This document shows, one piece after another, positions 1 through 5,900 of a DNA stretch of 5,900 nucleotides; the first letter of the stretch is position 1, and each line of letters opens with the position of its first letter. The notes under the pieces were generated by a model, which saw nothing but the letters and a program-made list of their open reading frames with translations, was not told where the DNA came from and did not search any database. The position numbers and the translations under genes are program-made. The stretch is from NCBI GenBank assembly GCA_023248785.1, contig JAHFDX010000263.1, forward strand, positions 1-5,900, in the 5' to 3' direction. The stretch comes from Myxococcales bacterium (GTDB taxonomy: Bacteria > Myxococcota_A > Polyangia > Polyangiales > Polyangiaceae).

Positions 1-228
1 GACCGTTACGGGGCAGCGACGGACCCCTGCTGGACCCCGCAAGGAGTGAACATCCTTATGAATCCCCTGTGCGGGTCCACACAAGATTCAGCCGTTGTGT
101 CCATTCGGGGCGGCCACTTCCATGATGGCGCATCCCTCTTGCGCTCGACTTCGCGAAGTTCGGCCATCCGTGGCAGCCAACTGCAATACGTGGGCTTTCG
201 TTGCTCCTACGTTGGGCGCCAAATGTAG
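1..228 (+). CDS. Formylglycine-generating enzyme (SUMF1/FGE-sulfatase) family protein, C-terminal end only
   Basis: Frame 1 is open from the first base to a TAG at 226-228, giving the last 75 codons of a protein that begins upstream. The stretch SIRGGHFHDGASLLR (from about codon 34) followed by YVGFRCSY fits the C-terminal signature of the FGE-sulfatase fold: an RGG motif, a Leu-Arg-Ser segment, a further Arg, then the VGFRC strand that closes the domain. True family members oxidise a sulfatase cysteine to formylglycine; many bacterial and myxobacterial relatives have other or unknown roles and act outside the cytoplasm. Too little is visible to check the catalytic cysteines or the calcium sites. 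The last 20 or so codons (from 167) lie inside the 827-base exact repeat and recur at 3512-3573. The stop codon sits within the bulge of a hairpin at 220-259. The family call is fairly firm; the substrate is unknown. Confidence 0.85.
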   Translation, partial: DRYGAATDPCWTPQGVNILMNPLCGSTQDSAVVSIRGGHFHDGASLLRSTSRSSAIRGSQLQYVGFRCSYVGRQM

Positions 229-259
229 GCCGGGAAGCGAGACTGGCTCCCGGCATTTG
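220..259 (+). other. Bulged hairpin in the leader of gene A1, copy 1
   Basis: Two inverted segments nest together: CAAATG (220-225) pairs with CATTTG (254-259), and CCGGGA (230-235) pairs with TCCCGG (248-253). This gives 12 base pairs, a four-base bulge on the 5' side and a 12-base loop. The FGE stop codon falls at the bulge. No T-run follows, so it is not a classical intrinsic terminator. It could be a transcript-end or processing structure, or a 5' leader element for A1, whose start lies 61 bases downstream. No function is shown. Confidence 0.5.
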
Positions 260-288
260 CGAAATCAAAACGGGCCTCTGATACCTTC

Positions 289-324
289 ATGAAACGGCTC
301 TGCGTGAAGGGAGGACCGGGTTGA
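289..324 (+). other. Possible 11-codon leader ORF overlapping the A1 start
   Basis: An ATG at 289 opens an 11-residue frame, MKRLCVKGGPG, that ends with a TGA at 322-324. This stop overlaps the TTG start of A1 in the arrangement TTGA, a layout compatible with translational coupling. No good ribosome binding site precedes the ATG, and the A1 ribosome binding site lies inside this small frame. The copy at 3634-3669 is identical, but it sits in the exact repeat, so that identity is not evidence of selection. It may be chance. Confidence 0.2.
307..315 (+). promoter_or_regulatory. Strong ribosome binding site deciding the TTG start of A1
   Basis: AAGGGAGGA contains the core GGAGG at 310-314, six bases before the TTG at 321. 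There is no in-frame ATG, GTG or TTG between this TTG and the upstream in-frame stop at 279-281. The next in-frame ATG (378) would remove most of the signal peptide. The TTG is therefore the best start. The same site recurs at 3652-3660 ahead of A2. Confidence 0.8.
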
Positions 325-2906
325 CGACTTCGACGTGGCGCGTTTCAGGATTTGCTTCGGCGGTTTTGTTGCTTGCGATGACGGGTTCCTCCGAGGCTGC
401 CCCGACAACGCGCCTGAAGGTCGCACTTCGAGGTGACCTCGCCGTGATTGGTAACACTCTAGGTCATGATTGTGGAAGCTTAGTGCCTACACCCGTGGTG
501 GGATCGGTTGGAACTTGCGGTGCAAACACCTCCGACAGTGCGCCCGACGTTTTATGGAAGTCCGAGTCCCCTACGGCAACGACCGCTGAAACGTCGAGCA
601 CCCTGCTTCCTACAGATGCGCGATCAACGGCCGTTCTCAGCATTCCATCTACGGCAACGGTTCAACGCGCACATCTCTATTGGGCCGGCAAGCGCGCGGC
701 AGGCGCCGATACGACCGTCACGTTCGAACGCCCGGGCGTTTTTTCACAATCGCTTACGGCGTCGCAGCAATTTACAAACAACGGGGCCTATCAAGCTGTG
801 ACAACCGTCACCGAGCTAGTCGCACAATATGGAAACGGGAGCTATCGCGTGACCGGTGTCGACTTCGACAACTTCACGGGACTCAACGATGACACCGCGT
901 TTGCCGGCTGGTGGCTCGTTGTTGTGTACGCGGAGGCATCCCAACCCATTCGCTACCTCGCTGTTTACGACGGTCTCGAGTTCGTAGGCAGCGAATTGGA
1001 TGTCTCGTTCACTGGCTTCTCGGTTCCAACAGGCGCCGGAACGCAAAAAATAGGCACGATTGTTTTCGATGGGGACCCAACGGTCACGGGTGATTGCTTA
1101 GTTTTTGACTCAACTCGCCTAAGCGACAATGCCAATCCCGCCGTCGATTTCGCGAACAGTACACATTCCTTCATGGGCAGCGCTTCCACGACAGCCGGAG
1201 ATCTGCCCCAGCTCTCTGGAGCTGCGGGCAGCATGTCGGGCATGGACCTTGATATGTGGGACGTCACCTCGCTTCTGCCGGCAGGTCGAACGACCGCAAA
1301 TATTAAGATGTCCACCACCGGAGATACATTCTGGTGGGGCGGCGCCGTTGCGTCCTTTGAAACCACAGCACCCTCGTTCAATTCGTCGCAAGTGGTTATG
1401 ACGGACGTCAACGGCGGGGCTCTCAAGCGCGGTGACGCCGTGGATTTTGTCGTCACGATCAAAAACGACGGGACAGATTCCGCCAACAAAACGGAATTGA
1501 CCGCCGACCTTCCGGAAGGCCTCAAGTTTGTGCCTGGCTCGCTCGAGATCACCGCGGGGCCGAACACCGGAGCCAAAACAGATGCCTCCGGCGACGACAC
1601 GGGGGAGTATCTGAGTGCGCAAGCATCTGTTCGGTTCCGGATTGGAACGGGAGCGAACGCAACGGTGGGTGGGACCTTCATACCCGGCGCAAGCTCGACG
1701 GTGAAATTTCGCACCACCGTGAAAACAAATGCGACCGCGAAAATCTTGGGAAGCATGCGCCTGGGTTACGAAACGGCGCTTATCGGGTCCACCAACTCGT
1801 TTGTTATGTATTACACGGTCAACGTGGACGCGTGCGCAACAGACGCCGACTGCCCAGCCGCAACTCCCGCGTGCGACACCCCGCCTACACCCAATGTGTG
1901 CGTCGGGTGCTTAACCGACACGCACTGTCCTGGTCTTCGGCCTACGTGCAACACCACGGCCAACACCTGCAGTTGCATCGCGTCGGGCAGCGAGCTGTGC
2001 GACGGCAAAGACAACGATTGCAACGGAACGATCGACGATGGCGCAAACGCACTTTGCGTGGGTCAAGCGAATGGTCTGATATGTCGAACGTTTTCTGGCT
2101 CAACGACCTGTGGTTGCAGCGTCGATGGGGATTGCGGTTCGTCGACAAGCGGCAAGATTTGCGATCCAACTACGAAGCTTTGCGTAAGCGGCTGCGGCGG
2201 GTCGCCACGCAACGGCTGTCCTGTCGGGCAATTCTGCACTTCGGCAACAACGTCGCCGGGCGTTTGCACTTCAACCTGCACGCTGGACGCCCAATGCATT
2301 GCCGTCGATCCAACAAAATCGCGGTGTTTGCTCGTCGATGGCGGTATGAATATTTGCGTCGAGTGCGCGCTCGATGCTCACTGCGCAGGCCGGATGGACG
2401 CGCGGGTCCTTTGCGTGGGTTCAAACAACACCTGCGCGGAATGCAGCGCCACGCGAAAGGAACGATGTTCGGCAACCAGCAAAGGAACTGCGTGTCTTTC
2501 GTCGGGGTTTTGCGGATGCATCCTGGATTCAGACTGCTCGAGCGATCGGGGTTGTACCCAGTCGGCGTGTGAGCTGCGAATAACCACCGACGCAGGTAAC
2601 GATGCCGCTGCAGACGCGAGTGATTCAGGCCCGAGCGACAGTGGTCAAACCGGTGACGCGACAAGTGGAACCGATGCGGAGAGCGTGGACGGAACTCCAG
2701 ACGCAACGGTTGATGGCGGTTCGTCACGACCTCCACCAACCGGCTCACTCGAAGGTGGAGGTCCGGGTTGCGCCGTTGGCCCTGAACCGACGACCGCGTT
2801 TGGGCTGTTTGCAACCTTGGCTGCGTTTGCATCTGCCCTCGTTCGCAGGAACCTTCGTCGTGCGCGTGGGCGCGCACGATGCGCGCTCGTACGGCCCGCC
2901 ACTTGA
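321..2906 (+). CDS. Gene A1: secreted Cys-rich surface protein with DUF11-like domain and MYXO-CTERM-like tail
   Basis: A complete 861-residue protein starting at TTG behind a strong ribosome binding site. Residues 1-26/27 form a signal peptide (hydrophobic AVLLLAM, cleavage near SEA-A). Residues about 28-352 form a beta-rich, adhesin-like domain with landmarks LYWAG (119-123), WWLVVVY (from 197), VYDGL (to 219), FDGDP (249-253) and FWWGG (337-341); similar modules occur in bacterial surface and fimbrial proteins. Residues about 354-503 resemble DUF11, with VVTIKNDG and VPGSLEI. Residues 505-750 hold 38 cysteines, including the MopE-type motif CDGKDNDCNG at 560-569, a presumed metal-binding loop. 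An Asp/Ser/Thr/Gly linker follows. From Cys817 there is a Gly-Cys, a hydrophobic segment and an Arg cluster, as in MYXO-CTERM sorting tails, which place proteins on the myxobacterial surface. The last codons overlap B1 by 28 bases. I infer an adhesin or receptor; automatically named AgmC-type or isopeptide-domain fimbrial proteins may be relatives, unverified. Confidence 0.9.
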   Translation: MTTSTWRVSGFASAVLLLAMTGSSEAAPTTRLKVALRGDLAVIGNTLGHDCGSLVPTPVVGSVGTCGANTSDSAPDVLWKSESPTATTAETSSTLLPTDARSTAVLSIPSTATVQRAHLYWAGKRAAGADTTVTFERPGVFSQSLTASQQFTNNGAYQAVTTVTELVAQYGNGSYRVTGVDFDNFTGLNDDTAFAGWWLVVVYAEASQPIRYLAVYDGLEFVGSELDVSFTGFSVPTGAGTQKIGTIVFDGDPTVTGDCLVFDSTRLSDNANPAVDFANSTHSFMGSASTTAGDLPQLSGAAGSMSGMDLDMWDVTSLLPAGRTTANIKMSTTGDTFWWGGAVASFETTAPSFNSSQVVMTDVNGGALKRGDAVDFVVTIKNDGTDSANKTELTADLPEGLKFVPGSLEITAGPNTGAKTDASGDDTGEYLSAQASVRFRIGTGANATVGGTFIPGASSTVKFRTTVKTNATAKILGSMRLGYETALIGSTNSFVMYYTVNVDACATDADCPAATPACDTPPTPNVCVGCLTDTHCPGLRPTCNTTANTCSCIASGSELCDGKDNDCNGTIDDGANALCVGQANGLICRTFSGSTTCGCSVDGDCGSSTSGKICDPTTKLCVSGCGGSPRNGCPVGQFCTSATTSPGVCTSTCTLDAQCIAVDPTKSRCLLVDGGMNICVECALDAHCAGRMDARVLCVGSNNTCAECSATRKERCSATSKGTACLSSGFCGCILDSDCSSDRGCTQSACELRITTDAGNDAAADASDSGPSDSGQTGDATSGTDAESVDGTPDATVDGGSSRPPPTGSLEGGGPGCAVGPEPTTAFGLFATLAAFASALVRRNLRRARGRARCALVRPAT
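994..2555 (+). repeat. Diverged paralogous repeat, copy 1 (A1 codons 225-745)
   Basis: This stretch pairs with 4339-5900 at the same 3345-base offset as the exact repeat, but with many substitutions, both silent and amino-acid changing. Protein identity is roughly 70 % by eye. No insertion or deletion is needed across these 521 codons. The contrast with the perfect identity just upstream marks the end of a homogenised tract. Confidence 0.9.
2766..2903 (+). other. MYXO-CTERM-like sorting tail of A1 (codons 816-861)
   Basis: After an Asp/Ser/Thr-rich linker and a Gly-rich hinge comes Gly-Cys817, then about 23 residues with a hydrophobic core (AFGLFATLAAFASALV) and an Arg cluster (RRNLRRARGRAR). 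This matches the tripartite plan of MYXO-CTERM tails, in which the cysteine is thought to be processed and lipidated for surface display. The tail runs about 15 residues beyond the first Arg pair and contains an extra Cys, longer than usual. That extension partly coincides with the overlap with the B1 reading frame. The call rests on pattern only. Confidence 0.7.
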
Positions 2907-3511
2907 GCCTTGGCGCCAGCCTCTGGCTCCCATCCGTGGGGCTCCTATCCAACGCCGCATTCGCGCAGCAGGCGGCATCTGGTCTTGCGCTTGACCAGTA
3001 CAATCCATCGGAACGCGGCAGCTACTGGTTCGCCAACGAATCGCTCGACTTGCGCGGGCGCGGACGCTGGGCCACAGGATTTGCGTTTGACTACGCCGGA
3101 AGACCGCTCGCCATTTACAGAACGCCAAAAGAACTTGCGACGACGCCAGGTGCTCGCGTCACGTCCGTCGTCGGCCATCAGTCATTTGTGCACGTCGGCG
3201 GAGCGGCGACCTTCGCGTCGGGACTGATCTGCGACTCGTTGGCCAGTTCGGTGATCCGTTTACGCTCGTGCTGGGAGCTCAGCTCTTTGTTCCTACGGGC
3301 TCACAGTCAAGTTACACAGGAGACGACGAAGTGCGCGTCCACCCGCGCTTGCTCGTTGCCGGAGAAACGGGCGTCTTTGCGTATGCAGCCCGCGTTGGGT
3401 TTATGAACCGCCCCACAATGCCCTTGTATCCCGTGGGCGCAACAGGCGGCGAAGTCACATTCGGCGCGGCGGCGGGCGTGCGCGCTGACCGCTAATCCAT
3501 TCTCTCTTCGT
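2879..3511 (+). pseudogene. B1: OmpA-family outer-membrane protein, frameshifted and truncated
   Basis: The ATG at 2879 overlaps the end of A1 by 28 bases. It starts a good signal peptide (hydrophobic LWLPSVGLL, cleavage at AFA-QQ after residue 29). The mature start, including NPSERGSYWFANESLDLRG and YAGRPLAIY, resembles the N-terminal barrel of myxobacterial OmpA-family proteins, the class that includes TraB. Up to about base 3205 the family-like sequence is in the frame of the ATG; that frame then loses similarity. From about 3202 the protein resumes in another frame as SGDLRVGTDLRLVGQFG and continues through PTGSQSSYTGDD to a stop at 3493-3495. From memory of the family, some 25-35 residues between the two parts appear missing, so an out-of-frame deletion fits better than a one-base slip. 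The C-terminal peptidoglycan-binding OmpA domain is absent: the sequence switches to an FGE-gene fragment at 3512. Only about 205 codons remain of a family usually around 450-600. Very probably non-functional. Confidence 0.8.
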
Positions 3512-3573
3512 TCCGTGGCAGCCAACTGCAATACGTGGGCTTTCGTTGCTCCTACGTTGGGCGCCAAATGTAG
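3512..3573 (+). pseudogene. Orphan C-terminal fragment of the FGE-family gene
   Basis: These bases repeat the final 20 or so codons of the FGE-family gene at 167-228, including the VGFRCSY strand and the TAG stop. No other part of that gene lies before it; the sequence to its left is the decayed end of B1. It has no start codon and no ribosome binding site of its own and is a by-product of the duplication. It serves as a footprint of the recombination junction. Confidence 0.85.
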
Positions 3574-3604
3574 GCCGGGAAGCGAGACTGGCTCCCGGCA
3601 TTTG
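3565..3604 (+). other. Bulged hairpin in the leader of gene A2, copy 2
   Basis: An exact copy of the 220-259 hairpin: CAAATG/CATTTG outside, CCGGGA/TCCCGG inside, a four-base bulge and a 12-base loop. It lies 61 bases before the A2 start. Because the whole leader is identical, A1 and A2 would share whatever control acts through it. Confidence 0.5.
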
Positions 3605-3651
3605 CGAAATCAAAACGGGCCTCTGATACCTTCATGAAACGGCTCTGCGTG

Positions 3652-3660
3652 AAGGGAGGA
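3652..3660 (+). promoter_or_regulatory. Ribosome binding site of A2
   Basis: AAGGGAGGA, with core GGAGG six bases before the TTG at 3666, is the same as the A1 site. It supports a TTG start for A2 exactly as for A1. Confidence 0.8.
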
Positions 3661-3665
3661 CCGGG

Positions 3666-5900
3666 TTGACGACTTCGACGTGGCGCGTTTCAGGATTTGC
3701 TTCGGCGGTTTTGTTGCTTGCGATGACGGGTTCCTCCGAGGCTGCCCCGACAACGCGCCTGAAGGTCGCACTTCGAGGTGACCTCGCCGTGATTGGTAAC
3801 ACTCTAGGTCATGATTGTGGAAGCTTAGTGCCTACACCCGTGGTGGGATCGGTTGGAACTTGCGGTGCAAACACCTCCGACAGTGCGCCCGACGTTTTAT
3901 GGAAGTCCGAGTCCCCTACGGCAACGACCGCTGAAACGTCGAGCACCCTGCTTCCTACAGATGCGCGATCAACGGCCGTTCTCAGCATTCCATCTACGGC
4001 AACGGTTCAACGCGCACATCTCTATTGGGCCGGCAAGCGCGCGGCAGGCGCCGATACGACCGTCACGTTCGAACGCCCGGGCGTTTTTTCACAATCGCTT
4101 ACGGCGTCGCAGCAATTTACAAACAACGGGGCCTATCAAGCTGTGACAACCGTCACCGAGCTAGTCGCACAATATGGAAACGGGAGCTATCGCGTGACCG
4201 GTGTCGACTTCGACAACTTCACGGGACTCAACGATGACACCGCGTTTGCCGGCTGGTGGCTCGTTGTTGTGTACGCGGAGGCATCCCAACCCATTCGCTA
4301 CCTCGCTGTTTACGACGGTCTCGAGTTCGTAGGCAGCGGATTGGACACTTCTTTTACCAGCTTCCTAGTTCCAACGGGTGCTGGCACAGAAAAGGTAGGC
4401 ACGATCGTATTCGACGGGGACCCAACGGTAACCGGTGATGATCTGTTTTTTGACTCGACGCGGCTCAGCGACGGCCAAAACCCTGCCCTCGACTTCGCAA
4501 ACAACACGCATTCCACGTTGGGCAGCGCAACCACAACCGCGGGAGATCTGCCCCAACTTTCCGGAACCGCCGGAAGCATGTCGGGCATGGACATCGACAT
4601 GTGGAACGTCAGCTCGCTGCTATTGGCAGGTCGAACGTCGGCCACACTGAAGATGTCGACAACAGGAGACTCATTCTGGTGGGGTGGCACAGTGGCGTCG
4701 TTTGAAACGACCGCGCCGGCATTCAATACGTCGCAGGTGTCCATAACCGATGTCAACGGCGGCTCACTCAAGCGAGGCGACACGTTGGAGATTGCGATCA
4801 CAGTCAGCAATCAAGGAACCGAAACGGCCGCAAAAACCCAATTGTTCGCCGAGATGGTCCAAGGGCTCACCTACGTGCCCGGTTCGCTCGAGATCACAGC
4901 AGGTCCGAATACGGGAACAAAGACCGACTCCGGGTTAGATGACGCGGGCGAGTATGTATCCGTGCTGCGAACCGTTAAGTTCACGCTTGGGGTTGGAGCG
5001 ACGGCCACAACCGGGGGAAGCCTTGCGGCTAGCACGAGTTCGTCGATCCGGTTTCGCGTTACAGTGGATGCTGGCGCCCCTACGAAAATCTCGGGGGGCG
5101 TGGGCTTAGATTACGAGGCGACGACCGGGTCGTTGCCCAGCACGTTCTTGTTGCGCTACGCGGTCAACGTCGACGCGTGCGAATCGAACGCCGACTGCCC
5201 AGCCGCAACTCCCGCGTGCGATACCGCGCCCACGCCCAAGGTGTGCGTCGAGTGTTTGAACGATACGTACTGTCCTGGCCTCAAGCCCACGTGCAACACA
5301 ACCGCCAAGACCTGCAGCTGCGTTGCTTCGGGCAGCGAGTCGTGCGACGGCAAAGACAACGACTGCAATGGAACCATTGACGATGGAGGCAATACGCTCT
5401 GTACAGGTCAAACCAATGGCCCCATCTGCCGCGCACTCTCTGGCATCACGAGTTGCGGTTGCAGCGCCGACACGGATTGCGGCACGTCGACGAGCGGCAA
5501 GATTTGCGACGACACGATCAAGATGTGCGCCAACGGCTGCGCAGCCTCTCCGCGTAACGGTTGCCCCCTCGGACAATTTTGCACATCAACAAGCGCAACC
5601 CAGGGCGTGTGCACATTCACCTGCGCAACAGACGCCCAGTGCGCCGCGGTCGATCCGAAAAAACCAAAGTGCCTCCTTTCGGATGCCGGGATCAACCTTT
5701 GCGTCGAGTGCGCTCTCGATACTCACTGCGCTGGTCGAACGGATGCGCGTGTCCTTTGCGTAGGAGCAAACAACACCTGCGCGGAATGCAGTGCACTGCG
5801 CAAGGAACGATGTTCCCCGACGGGAAAGGGAACCGCGTGTCTTTCGTCGGGCATGTGCGGATGCACGCTGGCCGCAGATTGCTCGAGCAATCAACGATGC
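3666..5900 (+). CDS. Gene A2: chimeric tandem paralogue of A1, C-terminus beyond the window
   Basis: The frame is open from the TTG at 3666 to the last base, giving 745 codons with no stop. Codons 1-224 (signal peptide and first part of the adhesin-like domain) are identical to A1 at DNA level. From codon 225 the protein is roughly 70 % identical, colinear and without gaps. It contains the rest of the N-terminal domain (FDGDP, FWWGG kept), the DUF11-like domain (about 354-503, VPGSLEI kept), and the Cys-rich region from residue 505. All 37 cysteines that can be compared are kept, as is the motif CDGKDNDCNG at 560-569. The linker and MYXO-CTERM-like tail should lie within about 120 codons downstream if it follows A1. 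The DUF11-like part is the most changed (for example residues 424-500). The reading frame and Cys pattern indicate a working secreted surface protein. A partner B2 gene may follow outside the window. Confidence 0.9.
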   Translation, partial: MTTSTWRVSGFASAVLLLAMTGSSEAAPTTRLKVALRGDLAVIGNTLGHDCGSLVPTPVVGSVGTCGANTSDSAPDVLWKSESPTATTAETSSTLLPTDARSTAVLSIPSTATVQRAHLYWAGKRAAGADTTVTFERPGVFSQSLTASQQFTNNGAYQAVTTVTELVAQYGNGSYRVTGVDFDNFTGLNDDTAFAGWWLVVVYAEASQPIRYLAVYDGLEFVGSGLDTSFTSFLVPTGAGTEKVGTIVFDGDPTVTGDDLFFDSTRLSDGQNPALDFANNTHSTLGSATTTAGDLPQLSGTAGSMSGMDIDMWNVSSLLLAGRTSATLKMSTTGDSFWWGGTVASFETTAPAFNTSQVSITDVNGGSLKRGDTLEIAITVSNQGTETAAKTQLFAEMVQGLTYVPGSLEITAGPNTGTKTDSGLDDAGEYVSVLRTVKFTLGVGATATTGGSLAASTSSSIRFRVTVDAGAPTKISGGVGLDYEATTGSLPSTFLLRYAVNVDACESNADCPAATPACDTAPTPKVCVECLNDTYCPGLKPTCNTTAKTCSCVASGSESCDGKDNDCNGTIDDGGNTLCTGQTNGPICRALSGITSCGCSADTDCGTSTSGKICDDTIKMCANGCAASPRNGCPLGQFCTSTSATQGVCTFTCATDAQCAAVDPKKPKCLLSDAGINLCVECALDTHCAGRTDARVLCVGANNTCAECSALRKERCSPTGKGTACLSSGMCGCTLAADCSSNQRC
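4339..5900 (+). repeat. Diverged paralogous repeat, copy 2 (A2 codons 225-745)
   Basis: Counterpart of 994-2555, same offset, no gaps. The homology reaches the end of the window, so the duplicated unit continues beyond it. Divergence begins with the first base after the exact repeat (base 994 A against 4339 G) and is immediately dense. Confidence 0.9.

Larger units (their letters stand above)
167..993 (+). repeat. 827-base exact direct repeat, copy 1
   Basis: This block matches 3512-4338 at a constant offset of 3345 bases, and I found no mismatch when reading both copies through. It contains the last 20 or so codons of the FGE-family gene, the leader hairpin, the ribosome binding site, the TTG start and the first 224 codons of gene A1. 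The sequence left of base 167 is unrelated to that left of 3512. Right of base 993 the two copies are still homologous but clearly diverged. Because the FGE tail is continuous with its gene body here, copy 1 is the native location and the likely donor. Confidence 0.95.
3512..4338 (+). repeat. 827-base exact direct repeat, copy 2
   Basis: This is the second copy of 167-993, with no mismatch seen. On its left it abuts the broken end of B1, with no homology to the sequence left of copy 1. On its right it passes into the diverged part of A2 at codon 225. Carrying an FGE tail without the rest of the FGE gene shows that this copy was placed here from the 167-993 location. Confidence 0.95.

Noticed and set aside
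148..159. Perfect 12-base palindrome ACTTCGCGAAGT just before the exact repeat
   Set aside because: It lies within the FGE coding region, is not repeated at 3500-3511, and one such palindrome is weak evidence for an operator or a recombination site.
220..259. Hairpin as a rho-independent terminator of the FGE gene
   Set aside because: The stem is followed by CGAAATCAAAACGGG and not by a T-run.
257..285. TTGCGA with GATACC about 17 bases later as a possible promoter for A1
   Set aside because: The -10 match is poor and myxobacterial promoters are hard to call by eye. The FGE gene ends only 92 bases before A1, so cotranscription is equally possible.
965..1756. 263-codon open frame on the minus strand, antisense to A1 (and the 166-codon one at 4310-4810)
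   Set aside because: It lies wholly inside a well-supported coding gene, shows no recognisable domain or ribosome binding site, and follows the codon pattern of the sense frame. The two paralogous regions carry similar shadows for the same reason.
2170..3003. 277-codon minus-strand open frame across the end of A1
   Set aside because: Arg- and Pro-rich low-information protein without a fold signature, antisense to the Cys-rich region and linker of A1.
167..4338. The 827-base repeat as an insertion sequence or other mobile element
   Set aside because: It has no transposase, no terminal inverted repeats and no target-site duplication, and its ends fall inside gene sequences, so copying of resident DNA explains it better.

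Overview
The window most likely comes from a myxobacterium (phylum Myxococcota). Three things suggest this. The large secreted protein ends in a MYXO-CTERM-like tail (Gly-Cys, hydrophobic stretch, Arg cluster). It carries a MopE-type Asp-rich Cys motif inside a disulfide-rich region. It overlaps a gene for a myxobacterial-type OmpA-family outer-membrane protein. The base composition is moderately GC-rich, with long antisense open frames that look like shadows.

Layout, all on the + strand: (1) 1-228, the last 75 codons of a formylglycine-generating-enzyme (SUMF1/FGE-sulfatase fold) protein. (2) 229-320, a short leader with a bulged hairpin and a strong ribosome binding site. (3) 321-2906, gene A1, a complete 861-aa secreted surface protein: signal peptide, beta-rich adhesin-like domain, DUF11-like domain, 38-Cys region, acidic linker, MYXO-CTERM-like tail. 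(4) 2879-3511, B1, overlapping A1: the start of an OmpA-family outer-membrane protein, broken by a frameshift or deletion and truncated. (5) 3512-3573, a second copy of the last 20 or so codons of the FGE gene. (6) 3666 to beyond 5900, gene A2, a tandem paralogue of A1 whose C-terminus lies outside the window.

The main discovery is the relation between the two halves. A1 and A2 align at a constant offset of 3345 bases with no visible indel over 745 codons, but identity is split in two. Bases 167-993 and 3512-4338 (827 bases) appear identical, covering the FGE tail, leader, TTG start, signal peptide and first 224 codons. From codon 225 identity drops at once to roughly 70 % at protein level, with many silent changes. 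The left end of the identical block is a non-homologous junction, and the right end lies inside homologous coding sequence. This looks like a recent copying event (gene conversion or template switching) from the A1 locus into the A2 locus. It would have made A2 a chimera, carried a piece of the FGE gene along, and may have removed the end of B1. An assembly error at an 827-base exact repeat is the main alternative.

Functionally, A and B together resemble a surface adhesin or receptor plus its outer-membrane OmpA-type partner. The general layout recalls myxobacterial TraA/TraB, but no PA14 domain is visible and no such function is proven. With B1 broken, both A proteins would have to use a partner encoded elsewhere, for example a B2 just beyond the window.
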